From Gammaproteobacteria bacterium UBA6724 (lineage in GTDB: Bacteria > Pseudomonadota > Gammaproteobacteria > Pseudomonadales > Azotimanducaceae): a stretch of 64,000 nucleotides of DNA. Positions 33,155-41,729 of the stretch are shown here, one piece after another. Numbering within the stretch: the first letter of the stretch is position 1; every line of letters starts with the position of its first letter. The notes beneath the pieces were generated by a model that worked only from the letters and a program-made list of their open reading frames with translations, ran no database searches and was not told where the DNA came from. A program made the translations under genes and the position numbers. The DNA lies in the NCBI GenBank assembly GCA_002454165.1, contig DKIG01000006.1:29817-93816 (forward strand). The letters are read 5' to 3'.

Positions 33155-33718
33155 TCAAGCCCCGGCAGGCAGTTGGTGATGGTAGTTTTCTCGGATCTGT
33201 TGCCATTCCAGCTTCATCCAGGGGGTGAACTTCTCTGGTGTCTCTGAGAGGGCTATGTCCAGGTCCTGGATAGAGAAGAAGCGCCACTCGGCGATTTCAT
33301 TGGTATTGACGATGATTGCCTCAGCCTCGGCTTCTCCTGCCCAGACCCAGCATAATTCATTTTCACTGCCTGCTCCTTGGTACTGCGCTTGATAGATGAA
33401 TTTGTAAAGAAAACTGAGTGGGGTCCTGATGCCTAGTTCCTGCTCAAGCCGTCGCTGGGCAGATACCTCGGCATCTTCACCTGGCCGGGGGTGACTACAG
33501 CAGGCATTTGACCAGTAGAGGGGCCAGAGATGTTTTTGTGCGCTACGCTTTTGCAACAGAACTTCCGCCGCCGAATTGAAGATAAATATAGAGAAGGCTC
33601 TATGCAATACGCCAGCACCCAGGTGACATTCCAGTTTGGACAGGCTACCAATATCCTCATCCTGTTCATTCACCAGAATGAGTTGCTCCTGGTCTGAAGA
33701 GATGCTCGCCTGGTTCAT
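33155..33718 (-). CDS. idi: Isopentenyl-diphosphate isomerase, type I
   Basis: Interconverts IPP and DMAPP, essential when isoprenoids come from mevalonate. 187 aa. Nudix-like type I features are LHRAFSIFIFN, LLQKRSAQKHLWPLYWSNAC with the catalytic Cys, SHPRPGE, and the Glu region ENELCWVWAGE. The HMGR-kinase stop lies 1 nt before the start. It is clearly not the flavin-dependent type II enzyme. Confidence 0.95.
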   Translation of the reverse strand: MNQASISSDQEQLILVNEQDEDIGSLSKLECHLGAGVLHRAFSIFIFNSAAEVLLQKRSAQKHLWPLYWSNACCSHPRPGEDAEVSAQRRLEQELGIRTPLSFLYKFIYQAQYQGAGSENELCWVWAGEAEAEAIIVNTNEIAEWRFFSIQDLDIALSETPEKFTPWMKLEWQQIRENYHHQLPAGA

Positions 33719-33719
33719 G

Positions 33720-35972
33720 CTAGACAGATACCTGGAGCGCTTTGAAGCCAGCCTTGCCTAGCGCATTGACGATAGCATCACACTGGTCCCCACCCAGGGC
33801 GACGATGGAGCCGCCACCGCCGGCACCGGTGAGTTTCGCGCCCAGTGCACCCTTGTCCTTGGCTATCTGAACCATACGGTCCAACTCTGGTGAAGAGACC
33901 TGTATGGCATTCAACAGGCCATGGTTAATCGTCATCATGTGCCCCAGAGTAGGGTAGTCACATGCTTGAGCTGCCTGAATACCTGTTTCTGCAACCTTGG
34001 CAAAATTATCAAAGAGCTGTTCATAGAGATAGCGGTTCTGTTGCCACCTGTCTCTCACCCTGGCAACCATATCAACGGTGAGGCTGGGTTTTTCAGAAAT
34101 GCCGATAACCAGATGCAGAGGCTTGGGGAATTCCACCCTGTCCAGGCGGGGATGCTCGCCCGCCTGATATATGATCGGCACACCAAAGGTCGCAATCGTG
34201 TTATCAATGCCAGACGGTGTGCCGTGGGCTGCGGTTTCACACTGGAAGGCAAGTTGATTGATCTTGTCATCGGCAAGATGAATGTGGAAGTGTGCTGAGA
34301 CAGCTCTGATAATCGCCACCGCTATGGCGGCGGAACCACCCAACCCCATGGCTGCTGGAATGTTCGGCTTTACATGGATTGAGAAGTGCCGTTTGTCTAT
34401 TTCTAGTTGGGCGAAAACAGCCATGATGGCAGCCCACCAGTGTGGATTGGATTCTTCTAACTTACCGTCCAGATCCCAGGCCGGCACAGTAATTTCTGGC
34501 AGGTTGTCCGAGTCGGAGACTTCTGCTACCACGGCGTTTTTGATTGGCACCGCCAGGGCAGGCCTGCCGTAAACCACCGCGTGTTCTCCTAATAGTATGA
34601 TCTTGCCATTGGCAGTCGCCAGGGTAGCCTTCTTTCTCTTGATGCCATTTTTACTGTTGCTGTCGGTCAATTTAGAAATAATTTTCTGGGCAGAAGTCAC
34701 GGTGATGTCTCTCTGTTCAATCAGTCTGGTGACGACTGTTTCAAACAATTCTTTTGGCGTCCCGGCGGTGGCTGCCACGCTTCTTGCGTGGAGCGACATG
34801 TGTCCCTTCTGTATGCCTTCTGTGGACAAGGTTTTGATGGCGGAGAAATTCTGCGCCAGCCCGACTGCTGCCATGAGTTCTGCCAATTCTGCCGCTGAAT
34901 CAAGTCGCAACATTCTCTGGTTCATGATGATGGTATCGTTCGCCTCAAGGGAGCCGCCCTTGATACCGACCTTAATGGGTATATCAATCTTCCCGTGGAG
35001 GCTGCCGTCCGAGTCCGACTGCCAGGTGGTTAAGGCGGTATATCTGCCGTCCTTCGCCGCGTAGGCGTGGGCTGCCGCTTCTATTGCCCGCCAGTCATTG
35101 CCTGTTGCGACCGCCAGGGGGTCTATGCCATTCATAATGCCCTTGTTATGTGTGGCTGCCCGGTAGGGGTCAATGGTAGCGAATTGCGAGGCGAGGATGA
35201 TGCCGTCTCTCACTTCCGCGCCGGAAAAATGCTTGCCTTCCAACTCTGCCACCGGGATCTTGACCCAGGCACGGACTATGGCGCGGTCAGTGAGGTTTGA
35301 GAGTATGCGAAGGAAAACCCTGCCGTCGGTCATTGCCTCCAGGTCAGCGGCGATTTCTTCACACATAGCATTGACCACATTCGCGCCCATGACATCGCAG
35401 GTGTCCACCAGCAGATGCACAATCACCATCAGTGGGTTGTCTTCCGTATGCTCAAAGATACGGACTTCAATATCCTTGACGCCGCCGCCCCGTTCCACCA
35501 TGCCGGGATGAAGTCGGTTTAGTTTGTCAATCAGTGTTGCCTTGTGCTGCAAAATCTGCCGCTTGGCTTCATTGGCGTCAGGCGGACTGACGAGTTGCAC
35601 CTGACCAATCAGTAATGACTCTGCCGCCTTGGCAGTCACTCCGCCGGATTGTCTGAAGAGTTTCGCCGCCGCGCTGAGGGCCGCAATGATAGACGGCTCT
35701 TCCACCACCAGAGGAACGATGTAATCCTTTCCGTTCACCTGGAAATTAAGACCCAGTCCCAGGGGCAGGCTCATCACGCCTATGACATTTTCAATCATCT
35801 TGTCAGCCCGATTGAGACCGAGGAGGTGATGACCATCTTGTAAAGATGCCAGATCAGATTCGGACAGCCAGCCCTGGTCATGTAGCCGATTGAGCCTTTC
35901 CCGGATGGACAGCTTATAAAAACCGGGGAACCGCGCCCGGTCCACGAGATTGCCTGTTGTTTGTTTATACAT
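33720..35972 (-). CDS. Fused class II HMG-CoA reductase and mevalonate kinase
   Basis: A single 750-aa ORF. Residues 1 to about 435 are a class II (NAD-preferring type) HMG-CoA reductase: ENVIGVMSLPLGLGLNF, DVMGANVVNAMCEE, HNKGIMNGIDPLAVATGND with the catalytic Lys, and the C-terminal catalytic His in HMSLHARSVA. From about 448 a complete mevalonate kinase follows: GKIILLGEHAVVYGRPALA, the GHMP ATP loop PAAMGLGGSAAIAVA and KLTGAGGGGSIVAL. A lysine-rich linker (NSKNGIKRKKA) joins them. The product would make mevalonate and then 5-phosphomevalonate. No stop or ribosome site is seen between the domains. I know of HMGR-thiolase fusions but not of this pairing as a standard form. Confidence 0.9.
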   Translation of the reverse strand: MYKQTTGNLVDRARFPGFYKLSIRERLNRLHDQGWLSESDLASLQDGHHLLGLNRADKMIENVIGVMSLPLGLGLNFQVNGKDYIVPLVVEEPSIIAALSAAAKLFRQSGGVTAKAAESLLIGQVQLVSPPDANEAKRQILQHKATLIDKLNRLHPGMVERGGGVKDIEVRIFEHTEDNPLMVIVHLLVDTCDVMGANVVNAMCEEIAADLEAMTDGRVFLRILSNLTDRAIVRAWVKIPVAELEGKHFSGAEVRDGIILASQFATIDPYRAATHNKGIMNGIDPLAVATGNDWRAIEAAAHAYAAKDGRYTALTTWQSDSDGSLHGKIDIPIKVGIKGGSLEANDTIIMNQRMLRLDSAAELAELMAAVGLAQNFSAIKTLSTEGIQKGHMSLHARSVAATAGTPKELFETVVTRLIEQRDITVTSAQKIISKLTDSNSKNGIKRKKATLATANGKIILLGEHAVVYGRPALAVPIKNAVVAEVSDSDNLPEITVPAWDLDGKLEESNPHWWAAIMAVFAQLEIDKRHFSIHVKPNIPAAMGLGGSAAIAVAIIRAVSAHFHIHLADDKINQLAFQCETAAHGTPSGIDNTIATFGVPIIYQAGEHPRLDRVEFPKPLHLVIGISEKPSLTVDMVARVRDRWQQNRYLYEQLFDNFAKVAETGIQAAQACDYPTLGHMMTINHGLLNAIQVSSPELDRMVQIAKDKGALGAKLTGAGGGGSIVALGGDQCDAIVNALGKAGFKALQVSV

Positions 35973-35991
35973 TGCTTGTTTGTCAATCCGT

Positions 35992-36963
35992 TCAGGATGA
36001 AAAGTGGAAGATGCCCTGCTGGGTCAAGTGCTTTGCTAACTGATTTATATGCTCCCGGTTGCTACTAAGGGCGATACCGAAATCTCCGCCACCGGCGCCA
36101 GATAGTTTATAAATGCAGTCTGCGGATTCTACCTGCTTTCGCAACCGGATGTGTGCTTGGTTGTAAAAATCCAGTCGCGACAGTTTTGAGAGTTGCTCTA
36201 ATTGCTTGTCGTAGTCACCTAGGGCTGAGATGAGTCCCGCCGCATCATTCTCGCAGAGGCGCTGCACCGCCTGCTCGGCACTGGTAGAGAGGTCCTTGAT
36301 GATAGGCTGGTAGGCAGATGGGCTTAGTAGCCGCCAGTCATCTAGTTGTTTGAGGTATGCCGCACTACTGGCTGGCATGCCGGTCCAGATATAGAGGAGG
36401 CGGAGGTCGGGCGGCAGGGTGACAGCCACTGGCGCCTGATGGCGTCGGAAGATGATGTCCCGGTCCAGCGCTGAGAGGGCAATGTCGGCACCACTGCCCA
36501 GTCCGCCCTGAAGTCGTTGGTGAGCATCGGTGGCAAGCCGAATGAGGGCCTCCTCCTCTGGCTGCTCAAGCCCGGTCAATGCTCTGACCAGGGCGACCGT
36601 CAGAGCGGCACTTGATCCCAAACCTAATTTTTGGTGATTGCGATAAAAGGCACTGGTATCAAGTAGCATTGACAGCCTGCCTGCTGAGACCCGATTGACA
36701 AGGTCATTTGAAAAATCCTGGGCGGACAGGCTAGCCATGACGCTGTCAACTATTGGTGTATTACCTAGTGCCTCAGAGAGCGGCTGGACCCGGGTTGCGT
36801 CTGACATCAGCCTTAATTCTCCGCTATCTGCCGGCCTGATGCTGACTCTTGCCCGCTGGGGCATTGCCCTGAGAATGGCTGGCGCACCCTCCAGAACAGC
36901 ATATTCACCACTCAGAAACAGCTTCCCCGGAGCACCGGTGACTGGCATGGCATGACTTGTCAT
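35992..36963 (-). CDS. mvaK2: Phosphomevalonate kinase
   Basis: 323-aa GHMP kinase that phosphorylates 5-phosphomevalonate. The N-terminal GKLFLSGEYAVLEGAPAI is the PMK-type opening, the ATP loop is KLGLGSSAALTVALV, and GLGSGADIA and KLSGAGGGDFGIAL complete the fold. Its position between mvaD and the HMGR-kinase fusion leaves phosphomevalonate kinase as the only unfilled step. The start ATG overlaps the mvaD stop (ATGA). A second ATG at 36948 is possible. Confidence 0.9.
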   Translation of the reverse strand: MTSHAMPVTGAPGKLFLSGEYAVLEGAPAILRAMPQRARVSIRPADSGELRLMSDATRVQPLSEALGNTPIVDSVMASLSAQDFSNDLVNRVSAGRLSMLLDTSAFYRNHQKLGLGSSAALTVALVRALTGLEQPEEEALIRLATDAHQRLQGGLGSGADIALSALDRDIIFRRHQAPVAVTLPPDLRLLYIWTGMPASSAAYLKQLDDWRLLSPSAYQPIIKDLSTSAEQAVQRLCENDAAGLISALGDYDKQLEQLSKLSRLDFYNQAHIRLRKQVESADCIYKLSGAGGGDFGIALSSNREHINQLAKHLTQQGIFHFSS

Positions 36964-37937
36964 GGCGGGCAGACCTGGATATGTGGACTGCCACCCAGCT
37001 CAGATCTGAGAGTGCGGATAACGCCAGGGACCTGTTGTAACTCCTGCTCAAGGCGCTGTTCCGAGCCTTTAAGACAGACAGCTTGCACCTGGGGCCCTGC
37101 ATCTATCGTAAAAAACACTGGACATCCCGCCGCCCTGAGTTGCCTGATTTTGTGAATTAGGGCAAGGGTTGCCGGCGTCCAGTAGAGGATCGGTGGGCGG
37201 CTGGTGATGATGGTGGCATGCATCTTCAGGCAGTTGGATTCACTCACCTCGGCAAGCAACTCAAAATCGCGATTTGAGATTGCCTGCTTCAGCAGCGTCA
37301 AATCATCTGGGTGCGAGTCTAACCACCCCTGATAGTAGGGTGAGGTGGTGGCGCTTCTCAACATAGCCTCGCCTGAGCCGACTGCTTTTTCTGCCAGGTC
37401 GGTAATGGCAATGACGACACTCAGGGGCCAGTGTTCAGCAGATGCAAATTGTCTGGCGAAAGCGTCTGCTACCATTACGACTTCTACAAAACCGCCGAAG
37501 ACCGAGCGGGCGGCTGAGCCGGAACCTCGTCGCGCCAGTTGCGATAACTGTTTTGCGGAGAGTTCCAGTGCCATCAGTTGGTTGATGGCGAGAGCAAGTG
37601 CCGCCATGCCCGAGGCGCTGGAAGCAAGCCCGGAGCCGGTGGGGAAGTCGTTGTGCGTGATTGCCCTGAAGTGCTGCTCAAAACCGTATAATCTGCGGCA
37701 GAGGTCAAGATAGGTCCGTACCCGGTCAATGCTCTTGCCGGATTGGATAGTATTCAGGCTAATTTCATCTTCCGATCCGGCCGCCAAAGATAATTCCGTT
37801 GTGGTGCTGAGGCCATCAAGACCGATGGACAAAGAACCGGTGGCAGGTTGATTGGTCATAGACTCAGCCTTGCCCCAGTATTTGACCAGGGCAAGGTTTG
37901 AGCAGGCGGTCACCAGGACTTTATTGTGCCCACTCAT
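36960..37937 (-). CDS. mvaD: Diphosphomevalonate decarboxylase
   Basis: 325 aa; makes IPP from diphosphomevalonate. Family motifs are NLALVKYWGK near the N-terminus, TGSLSIGLDGL, the ATP loop FPTGSGLASSASGMAALA, GSGSAARSVFGGFVEV and the catalytic-Asp region FFTIDAGPQVQAV. It is the first gene of the leftward operon, divergent from ispA across a 100-bp gap that must hold both promoters. Confidence 0.96.
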   Translation of the reverse strand: MSGHNKVLVTACSNLALVKYWGKAESMTNQPATGSLSIGLDGLSTTTELSLAAGSEDEISLNTIQSGKSIDRVRTYLDLCRRLYGFEQHFRAITHNDFPTGSGLASSASGMAALALAINQLMALELSAKQLSQLARRGSGSAARSVFGGFVEVVMVADAFARQFASAEHWPLSVVIAITDLAEKAVGSGEAMLRSATTSPYYQGWLDSHPDDLTLLKQAISNRDFELLAEVSESNCLKMHATIITSRPPILYWTPATLALIHKIRQLRAAGCPVFFTIDAGPQVQAVCLKGSEQRLEQELQQVPGVIRTLRSELGGSPHIQVCPP

Positions 37938-38037
37938 GGAAATTTCGCCGCTTTGGAGGCCATCTTGTCTGGGGTTTCAGAATGATTCAACATGCCTGGG
38001 GTCACATACACCAATTCAGTATAACGGGCTTTTGACG

Positions 38038-38922
38038 ATGCTTCAGGATGATTTTGCAGCACGCCTACCGGCATATAAAGGCCGGGTGAAGAAGATGCTG
38101 GAGACCTTTATTGAAGCCCAGAATCTTGAACCAGGACGGCTGAGAGACGCGCTCATCTATGCCGTCTCCTCCGACGGCAAGCGCATCCGTCCATTGCTGA
38201 CTTACGCTACGGCGGAATTGCTGGAGATACCTGCCCAGGTTGCCGATTATCCCGCTACCGCTGTTGAGTTGATACACGCCTATTCCTTGATTCACGATGA
38301 TTTGATGGACAAGGATGACCTGAGACGGGGCAAGCCAACAGTGCATCAACGATTTGATGAGCCCACGGCAATCCTCCTGGGCGATGCCCTACAGACGCTT
38401 GCGTTTGAGTTGCTGAGCCAGGCTGAGGTGGCACCGGACCTAGTCGTCGCCTGGACAAGACAGCTTGCCAAAGCGGCCGGCGCAACAGGCATGATACAGG
38501 GGCAGGCGATGGATATTGAAGGCGAGTCCAGGCCCTTTGTACTGGAAGAACTGGAAACCATGCACCGCAAGAAAAGCGGCTCACTCATCGCTGCGAGCAT
38601 CATGCTACCCGCCCTTGCCAGGGAGACCTTGTCTGAACAGACCCTGAGTCGGCTCTCCAGTTTCGGACAGCATATAGGGCTAGCGTTTCAGATACGCGAT
38701 GACCTGCTGGATATTGAAGCGACCACGGCGCAGCTAGGCAAACCTCGTGGCTCAGATCTGAGAAATGAAAAATCTACCTTTGTCAGTCTGCTGGGACTAG
38801 AGGCATCCAGGTCCAGAATGTATGAATCTCTTACCAGGGCAGAAACAGTACTGGATGAACTAGGCGCGGGGGCAGCGGGGTTGAGATGGCTCTCCGGTTA
38901 TATCACGGCAAGGACGCACTGA
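38038..38922 (+). CDS. ispA: Geranyl/farnesyl diphosphate synthase
   Basis: 294-aa trans-prenyltransferase. The first Asp-rich motif HDDLMDKDDLRRGKPT with the two-residue insertion of bacterial FPP synthases and the second, DDLLDIE, are intact, as are GKRIRPLL and FQIRDD. The open frame extends back to 37852, but the ATG at 38038 matches family N-termini. Divergent from the mevalonate operon, it uses the IPP and DMAPP made there. Confidence 0.93.
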   Translation: MLQDDFAARLPAYKGRVKKMLETFIEAQNLEPGRLRDALIYAVSSDGKRIRPLLTYATAELLEIPAQVADYPATAVELIHAYSLIHDDLMDKDDLRRGKPTVHQRFDEPTAILLGDALQTLAFELLSQAEVAPDLVVAWTRQLAKAAGATGMIQGQAMDIEGESRPFVLEELETMHRKKSGSLIAASIMLPALARETLSEQTLSRLSSFGQHIGLAFQIRDDLLDIEATTAQLGKPRGSDLRNEKSTFVSLLGLEASRSRMYESLTRAETVLDELGAGAAGLRWLSGYITARTH

Positions 38923-39009
38923 AACCGCGGCGGTGGCGCTCATCTAATGAGCATGGTATCTACCCCCAGTTGTATGATGGGAGCGAGAAGATGAATGACA
39001 AGGTAGCAG

Positions 39010-40710
39010 ATGATGAATGCTTATGACCTGGTAATCAGAGGCGGCAGGGTCATTGACGGTAGTGGCGCTGCCGAGAAGACAGCAGACCTTGCCATTAGGG
39101 ACGGGGAGATAGCCGCCGTCGGTACCATCCGCGCCAAGGGGCACCAGGAGATTGATGCCACAGGTGCCCTGGTCACGCCAGGATTTGTGGACATTCATAC
39201 CCACTATGATGGTCAGGCGAGTTGGTCCAGCCGAATGAAGCCGTCAAGCCATCATGGTGTCACTACCGCCCTCATGGGTAACTGCGGTGTCGGCTTTGCG
39301 CCGGTAAAGCCTGGTGACCGGGAGATGTTGGTGCAGTTGATGGAAGGGGTTGAGGATATCCCCGAGGCGGTGCTTCATGATGGCCTGCCCTGGACCTGGG
39401 AATCCTTCCCGGACTATCTTGATTTCCTCTCCGAACGTTCTTTTGATATGGACCTTGCAGCCCAGTTACCCCATGCCGCGCTCCGGGTCTTCGTCATGGG
39501 TGAACGGGGTGCCAACCGGGAACCGGCAGATGCCGATGATATTGCTGCCATGCGCTGTCTGACCACCGAGGCAATTCAATCTGGTGCCTTCGGATTTTCC
39601 AGTTCAAGAACTCTCAATCATCGGAGCAGTACCGGCGCACCGACGCCTTCATTGACGGCGGCACGTGAAGAACTGGTTGGCATAGGTCTAGGGGTGCGTG
39701 ATGCCGGCTCTGGGGTGCTTGAGATGATTTCAGATTTCAAAGACCTGGACCCTGAGTTTGATATGTTGATGGCAATGGTTGAGGCAAGCCAGGCACCTAT
39801 GAGCATCTCTCTTGCCCAGGGGTTGAATCCTCAGGGTTGGAAAAAGCTGCTCGGCAAAATTGACCGGGCACGGGCCTCAGGACTGGTGGTGAAGGGTCAG
39901 GTGGCACCCCGTGCCGTTGGTATCTTGCTGGGTTTGACGACGACCATGAATCCTTTTAGTGCCTATCCTGCGTATCGTGAAATCTCTCATTTGCCGCTGC
40001 CGGAACGGGTTGCTCGGATGCGCTCGCCCGGTTTCAAAGAAGAGTTACTGTCTCAAAGGGCAGGGCAGCGGGGTACCTTTATATTGAATGACTGGCACCG
40101 AATGTGGTCGCTGGACGAGGCTTGGGATTATGAGCCGCTGCCTGGGCTGAGCATTGAAGCAAGGGCGCAGCGGCTAGGTGAGTCTCCTGAATCCCTGGTG
40201 TTCGATCTATTGCTGGACCAGGCGGGCAAGCAACTCTTGTACACCCCGTTCGTCAACTACGCCGAATATAATCTTGATTGCTGTCGGGAAATGATTCTCG
40301 CCGACAATACCGTGATGGGACTGGGCGATGGTGGCGCGCATGTTGGAACTATTTGTGATGCCAGTTTCATTACCTATCTCCTGATCCATTGGGGCAGAGA
40401 TAGAAAGCGAGGTGAATTAATTGACCTGCCGACACTGGTGAAAGCTCAGACCCGGGATACCGCCATGGCGGTCGGACTCAGTGACCGAGGTCTGCTGATA
40501 CCGGGCAAGAAGGCTGACATTAACTTGATTGATTTTGATAATTTGAAAATTGAGCTACCCCAGGTAGTCAGAGATCTGCCTGGGGGCGGCGCAAGACTTG
40601 AACAAAAAACCACCGGTCTTCTTGCTACTATCGTTGCGGGTCAGGTGACCTATCAGCAGGGAGAAGCCACAGAGGATCTACCGGGGCGACTGCTCAGGGG
40701 TGCCAGGTGA
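39010..40710 (+). CDS. Amidohydrolase of the N-acyl-D-amino-acid deacylase / dihydroorotase-like family
   Basis: 566 aa. The N-terminal strand domain YDLVIRGGRVIDGSG is followed by the metal site VDIHTHYDGQ, HHGVTTALMGNCGVGFAP, and the C-terminal LGDGGAHVGTICDASF and GKKADINLIDFD. This layout matches D-aminoacylase-type amidohydrolases. The substrate cannot be told from the sequence. ATGs at 39010 and 39013 follow AAGGTAG. It is not obviously in an operon. Confidence 0.87.
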   Translation: MMNAYDLVIRGGRVIDGSGAAEKTADLAIRDGEIAAVGTIRAKGHQEIDATGALVTPGFVDIHTHYDGQASWSSRMKPSSHHGVTTALMGNCGVGFAPVKPGDREMLVQLMEGVEDIPEAVLHDGLPWTWESFPDYLDFLSERSFDMDLAAQLPHAALRVFVMGERGANREPADADDIAAMRCLTTEAIQSGAFGFSSSRTLNHRSSTGAPTPSLTAAREELVGIGLGVRDAGSGVLEMISDFKDLDPEFDMLMAMVEASQAPMSISLAQGLNPQGWKKLLGKIDRARASGLVVKGQVAPRAVGILLGLTTTMNPFSAYPAYREISHLPLPERVARMRSPGFKEELLSQRAGQRGTFILNDWHRMWSLDEAWDYEPLPGLSIEARAQRLGESPESLVFDLLLDQAGKQLLYTPFVNYAEYNLDCCREMILADNTVMGLGDGGAHVGTICDASFITYLLIHWGRDRKRGELIDLPTLVKAQTRDTAMAVGLSDRGLLIPGKKADINLIDFDNLKIELPQVVRDLPGGGARLEQKTTGLLATIVAGQVTYQQGEATEDLPGRLLRGAR

Positions 40711-40765
40711 TTTAGCGGTTCGTAAAAGTAGTGCCTGTAAAGCGGGTAAGAGCCCGGGATCCTAC

Positions 40766-41305
40766 CTAGAAACCGGAACCCGGCTGCTGTAAAAATTCTA
40801 TTTCTTCTGGCCTGGAGACTCTGCCGAGCGAGGCATTGCGATGCGGGTACCTGCCAAAACGATCAATGATTGCCTTGTGTTTGAGTTCAAACTTCAAATT
40901 CTCTTCCAAGCCAGATAGTGAAAAGAGCAGCACTGCCTGGGCGTGAATCTGCGGCGATTCACTGTGCATAAATGGCATATACAAGAAGGTCTTTTCTTCG
41001 GGAGCTAGATTGTCAATGCCCGGCTGGGCGAGGGCTTCCTGACTCAGCGCCAGAGCAACCGCATCACATTGAAAGGCTCTGGCGTCATCTCTATATAAGT
41101 TGCGGGAAAATTGATCCAGCACAATGATTTCCGCCAGCCGTCCCTTCAGGGTGCTACGCCATGCAGAAATTTCTCCCGCCACTGCCCTGGCGTGGAGGCT
41201 ACCGAATCGCTGTTTGATGCGCTCATCGGTCTCTTTATTCCTGGTGAACCTTGCCTTGGAATTTAGTTCAGAAAACCAGAAATTGAGTAAAGTGTCCGGT
41301 GTCAT
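40766..41305 (-). CDS. DUF924 family protein
   Basis: 179 aa. LNFWFSELNSKARFTRNKET, IIVLDQFSRNLYRDDARAF, FLYMPFMHSES and DRFGRYPHRNASLGRVS are the conserved blocks of DUF924, an all-helical TPR-like family widespread in proteobacteria with no defined function. Length and motifs are normal. Confidence 0.92.
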   Translation of the reverse strand: MTPDTLLNFWFSELNSKARFTRNKETDERIKQRFGSLHARAVAGEISAWRSTLKGRLAEIIVLDQFSRNLYRDDARAFQCDAVALALSQEALAQPGIDNLAPEEKTFLYMPFMHSESPQIHAQAVLLFSLSGLEENLKFELKHKAIIDRFGRYPHRNASLGRVSRPEEIEFLQQPGSGF

Positions 41306-41330
41306 TAGGGTCCTGTTGTCCTGATGAATT

Positions 41331-41350
41331 GTGGTTAGTTGTGGTTAGTT
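41331..41350 (+). repeat. 10-nt tandem repeat between DUF924 and the small membrane gene
   Basis: GTGGTTAGTT is repeated exactly at 41331-41340 and 41341-41350, with a diverged third copy (GTGCTTGTGG) following. Confidence 0.9.
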
Positions 41351-41412
41351 GTGCTTGTGGTTTGTCGCAAGCCAAACTAATCTGCCTCTGTTATCCCAGT
41401 ATAAAATCTTTT

Positions 41413-41670
41413 ATGTATAAGTTCCTGTCCAGATCAATATCCAAACCCGAGCAGGGTATGCTGATGGGCATTCTTGTGGGCTTGGGATTTGGCGTCTGGG
41501 GCCTGGCATATTTTGAGGTCCTGAGTCCGCTTGACCAGTTGTGTGTCATCTCTAGTAGCCTGATGGTCTTCCAACTATTAGGCGGCACTATTGCGGCTGC
41601 TATGGGTAAACCGCCTCAGACGCCGATTAAATATCGCCCAGACCAAGAGGGCAAACAGGAAACACATTAA
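41413..41670 (+). CDS. Small two-helix membrane protein, unknown function
   Basis: 85 aa from the ATG at 41413 (the frame opens at 41299 but has no good start before). Two hydrophobic stretches, MLMGILVGLGFGVWGLAYFE and LCVISSSLMVFQLLGGTIAA, are followed by a short hydrophilic tail. No family recognised; convergent with selB. Confidence 0.5.
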   Translation: MYKFLSRSISKPEQGMLMGILVGLGFGVWGLAYFEVLSPLDQLCVISSSLMVFQLLGGTIAAAMGKPPQTPIKYRPDQEGKQETH

Positions 41671-41729
41671 GATCTTGCCACAAGAACTCCGCGCCAAGAA
41701 TCCAGCGCCGCATGCTTCGCATTACTTCT

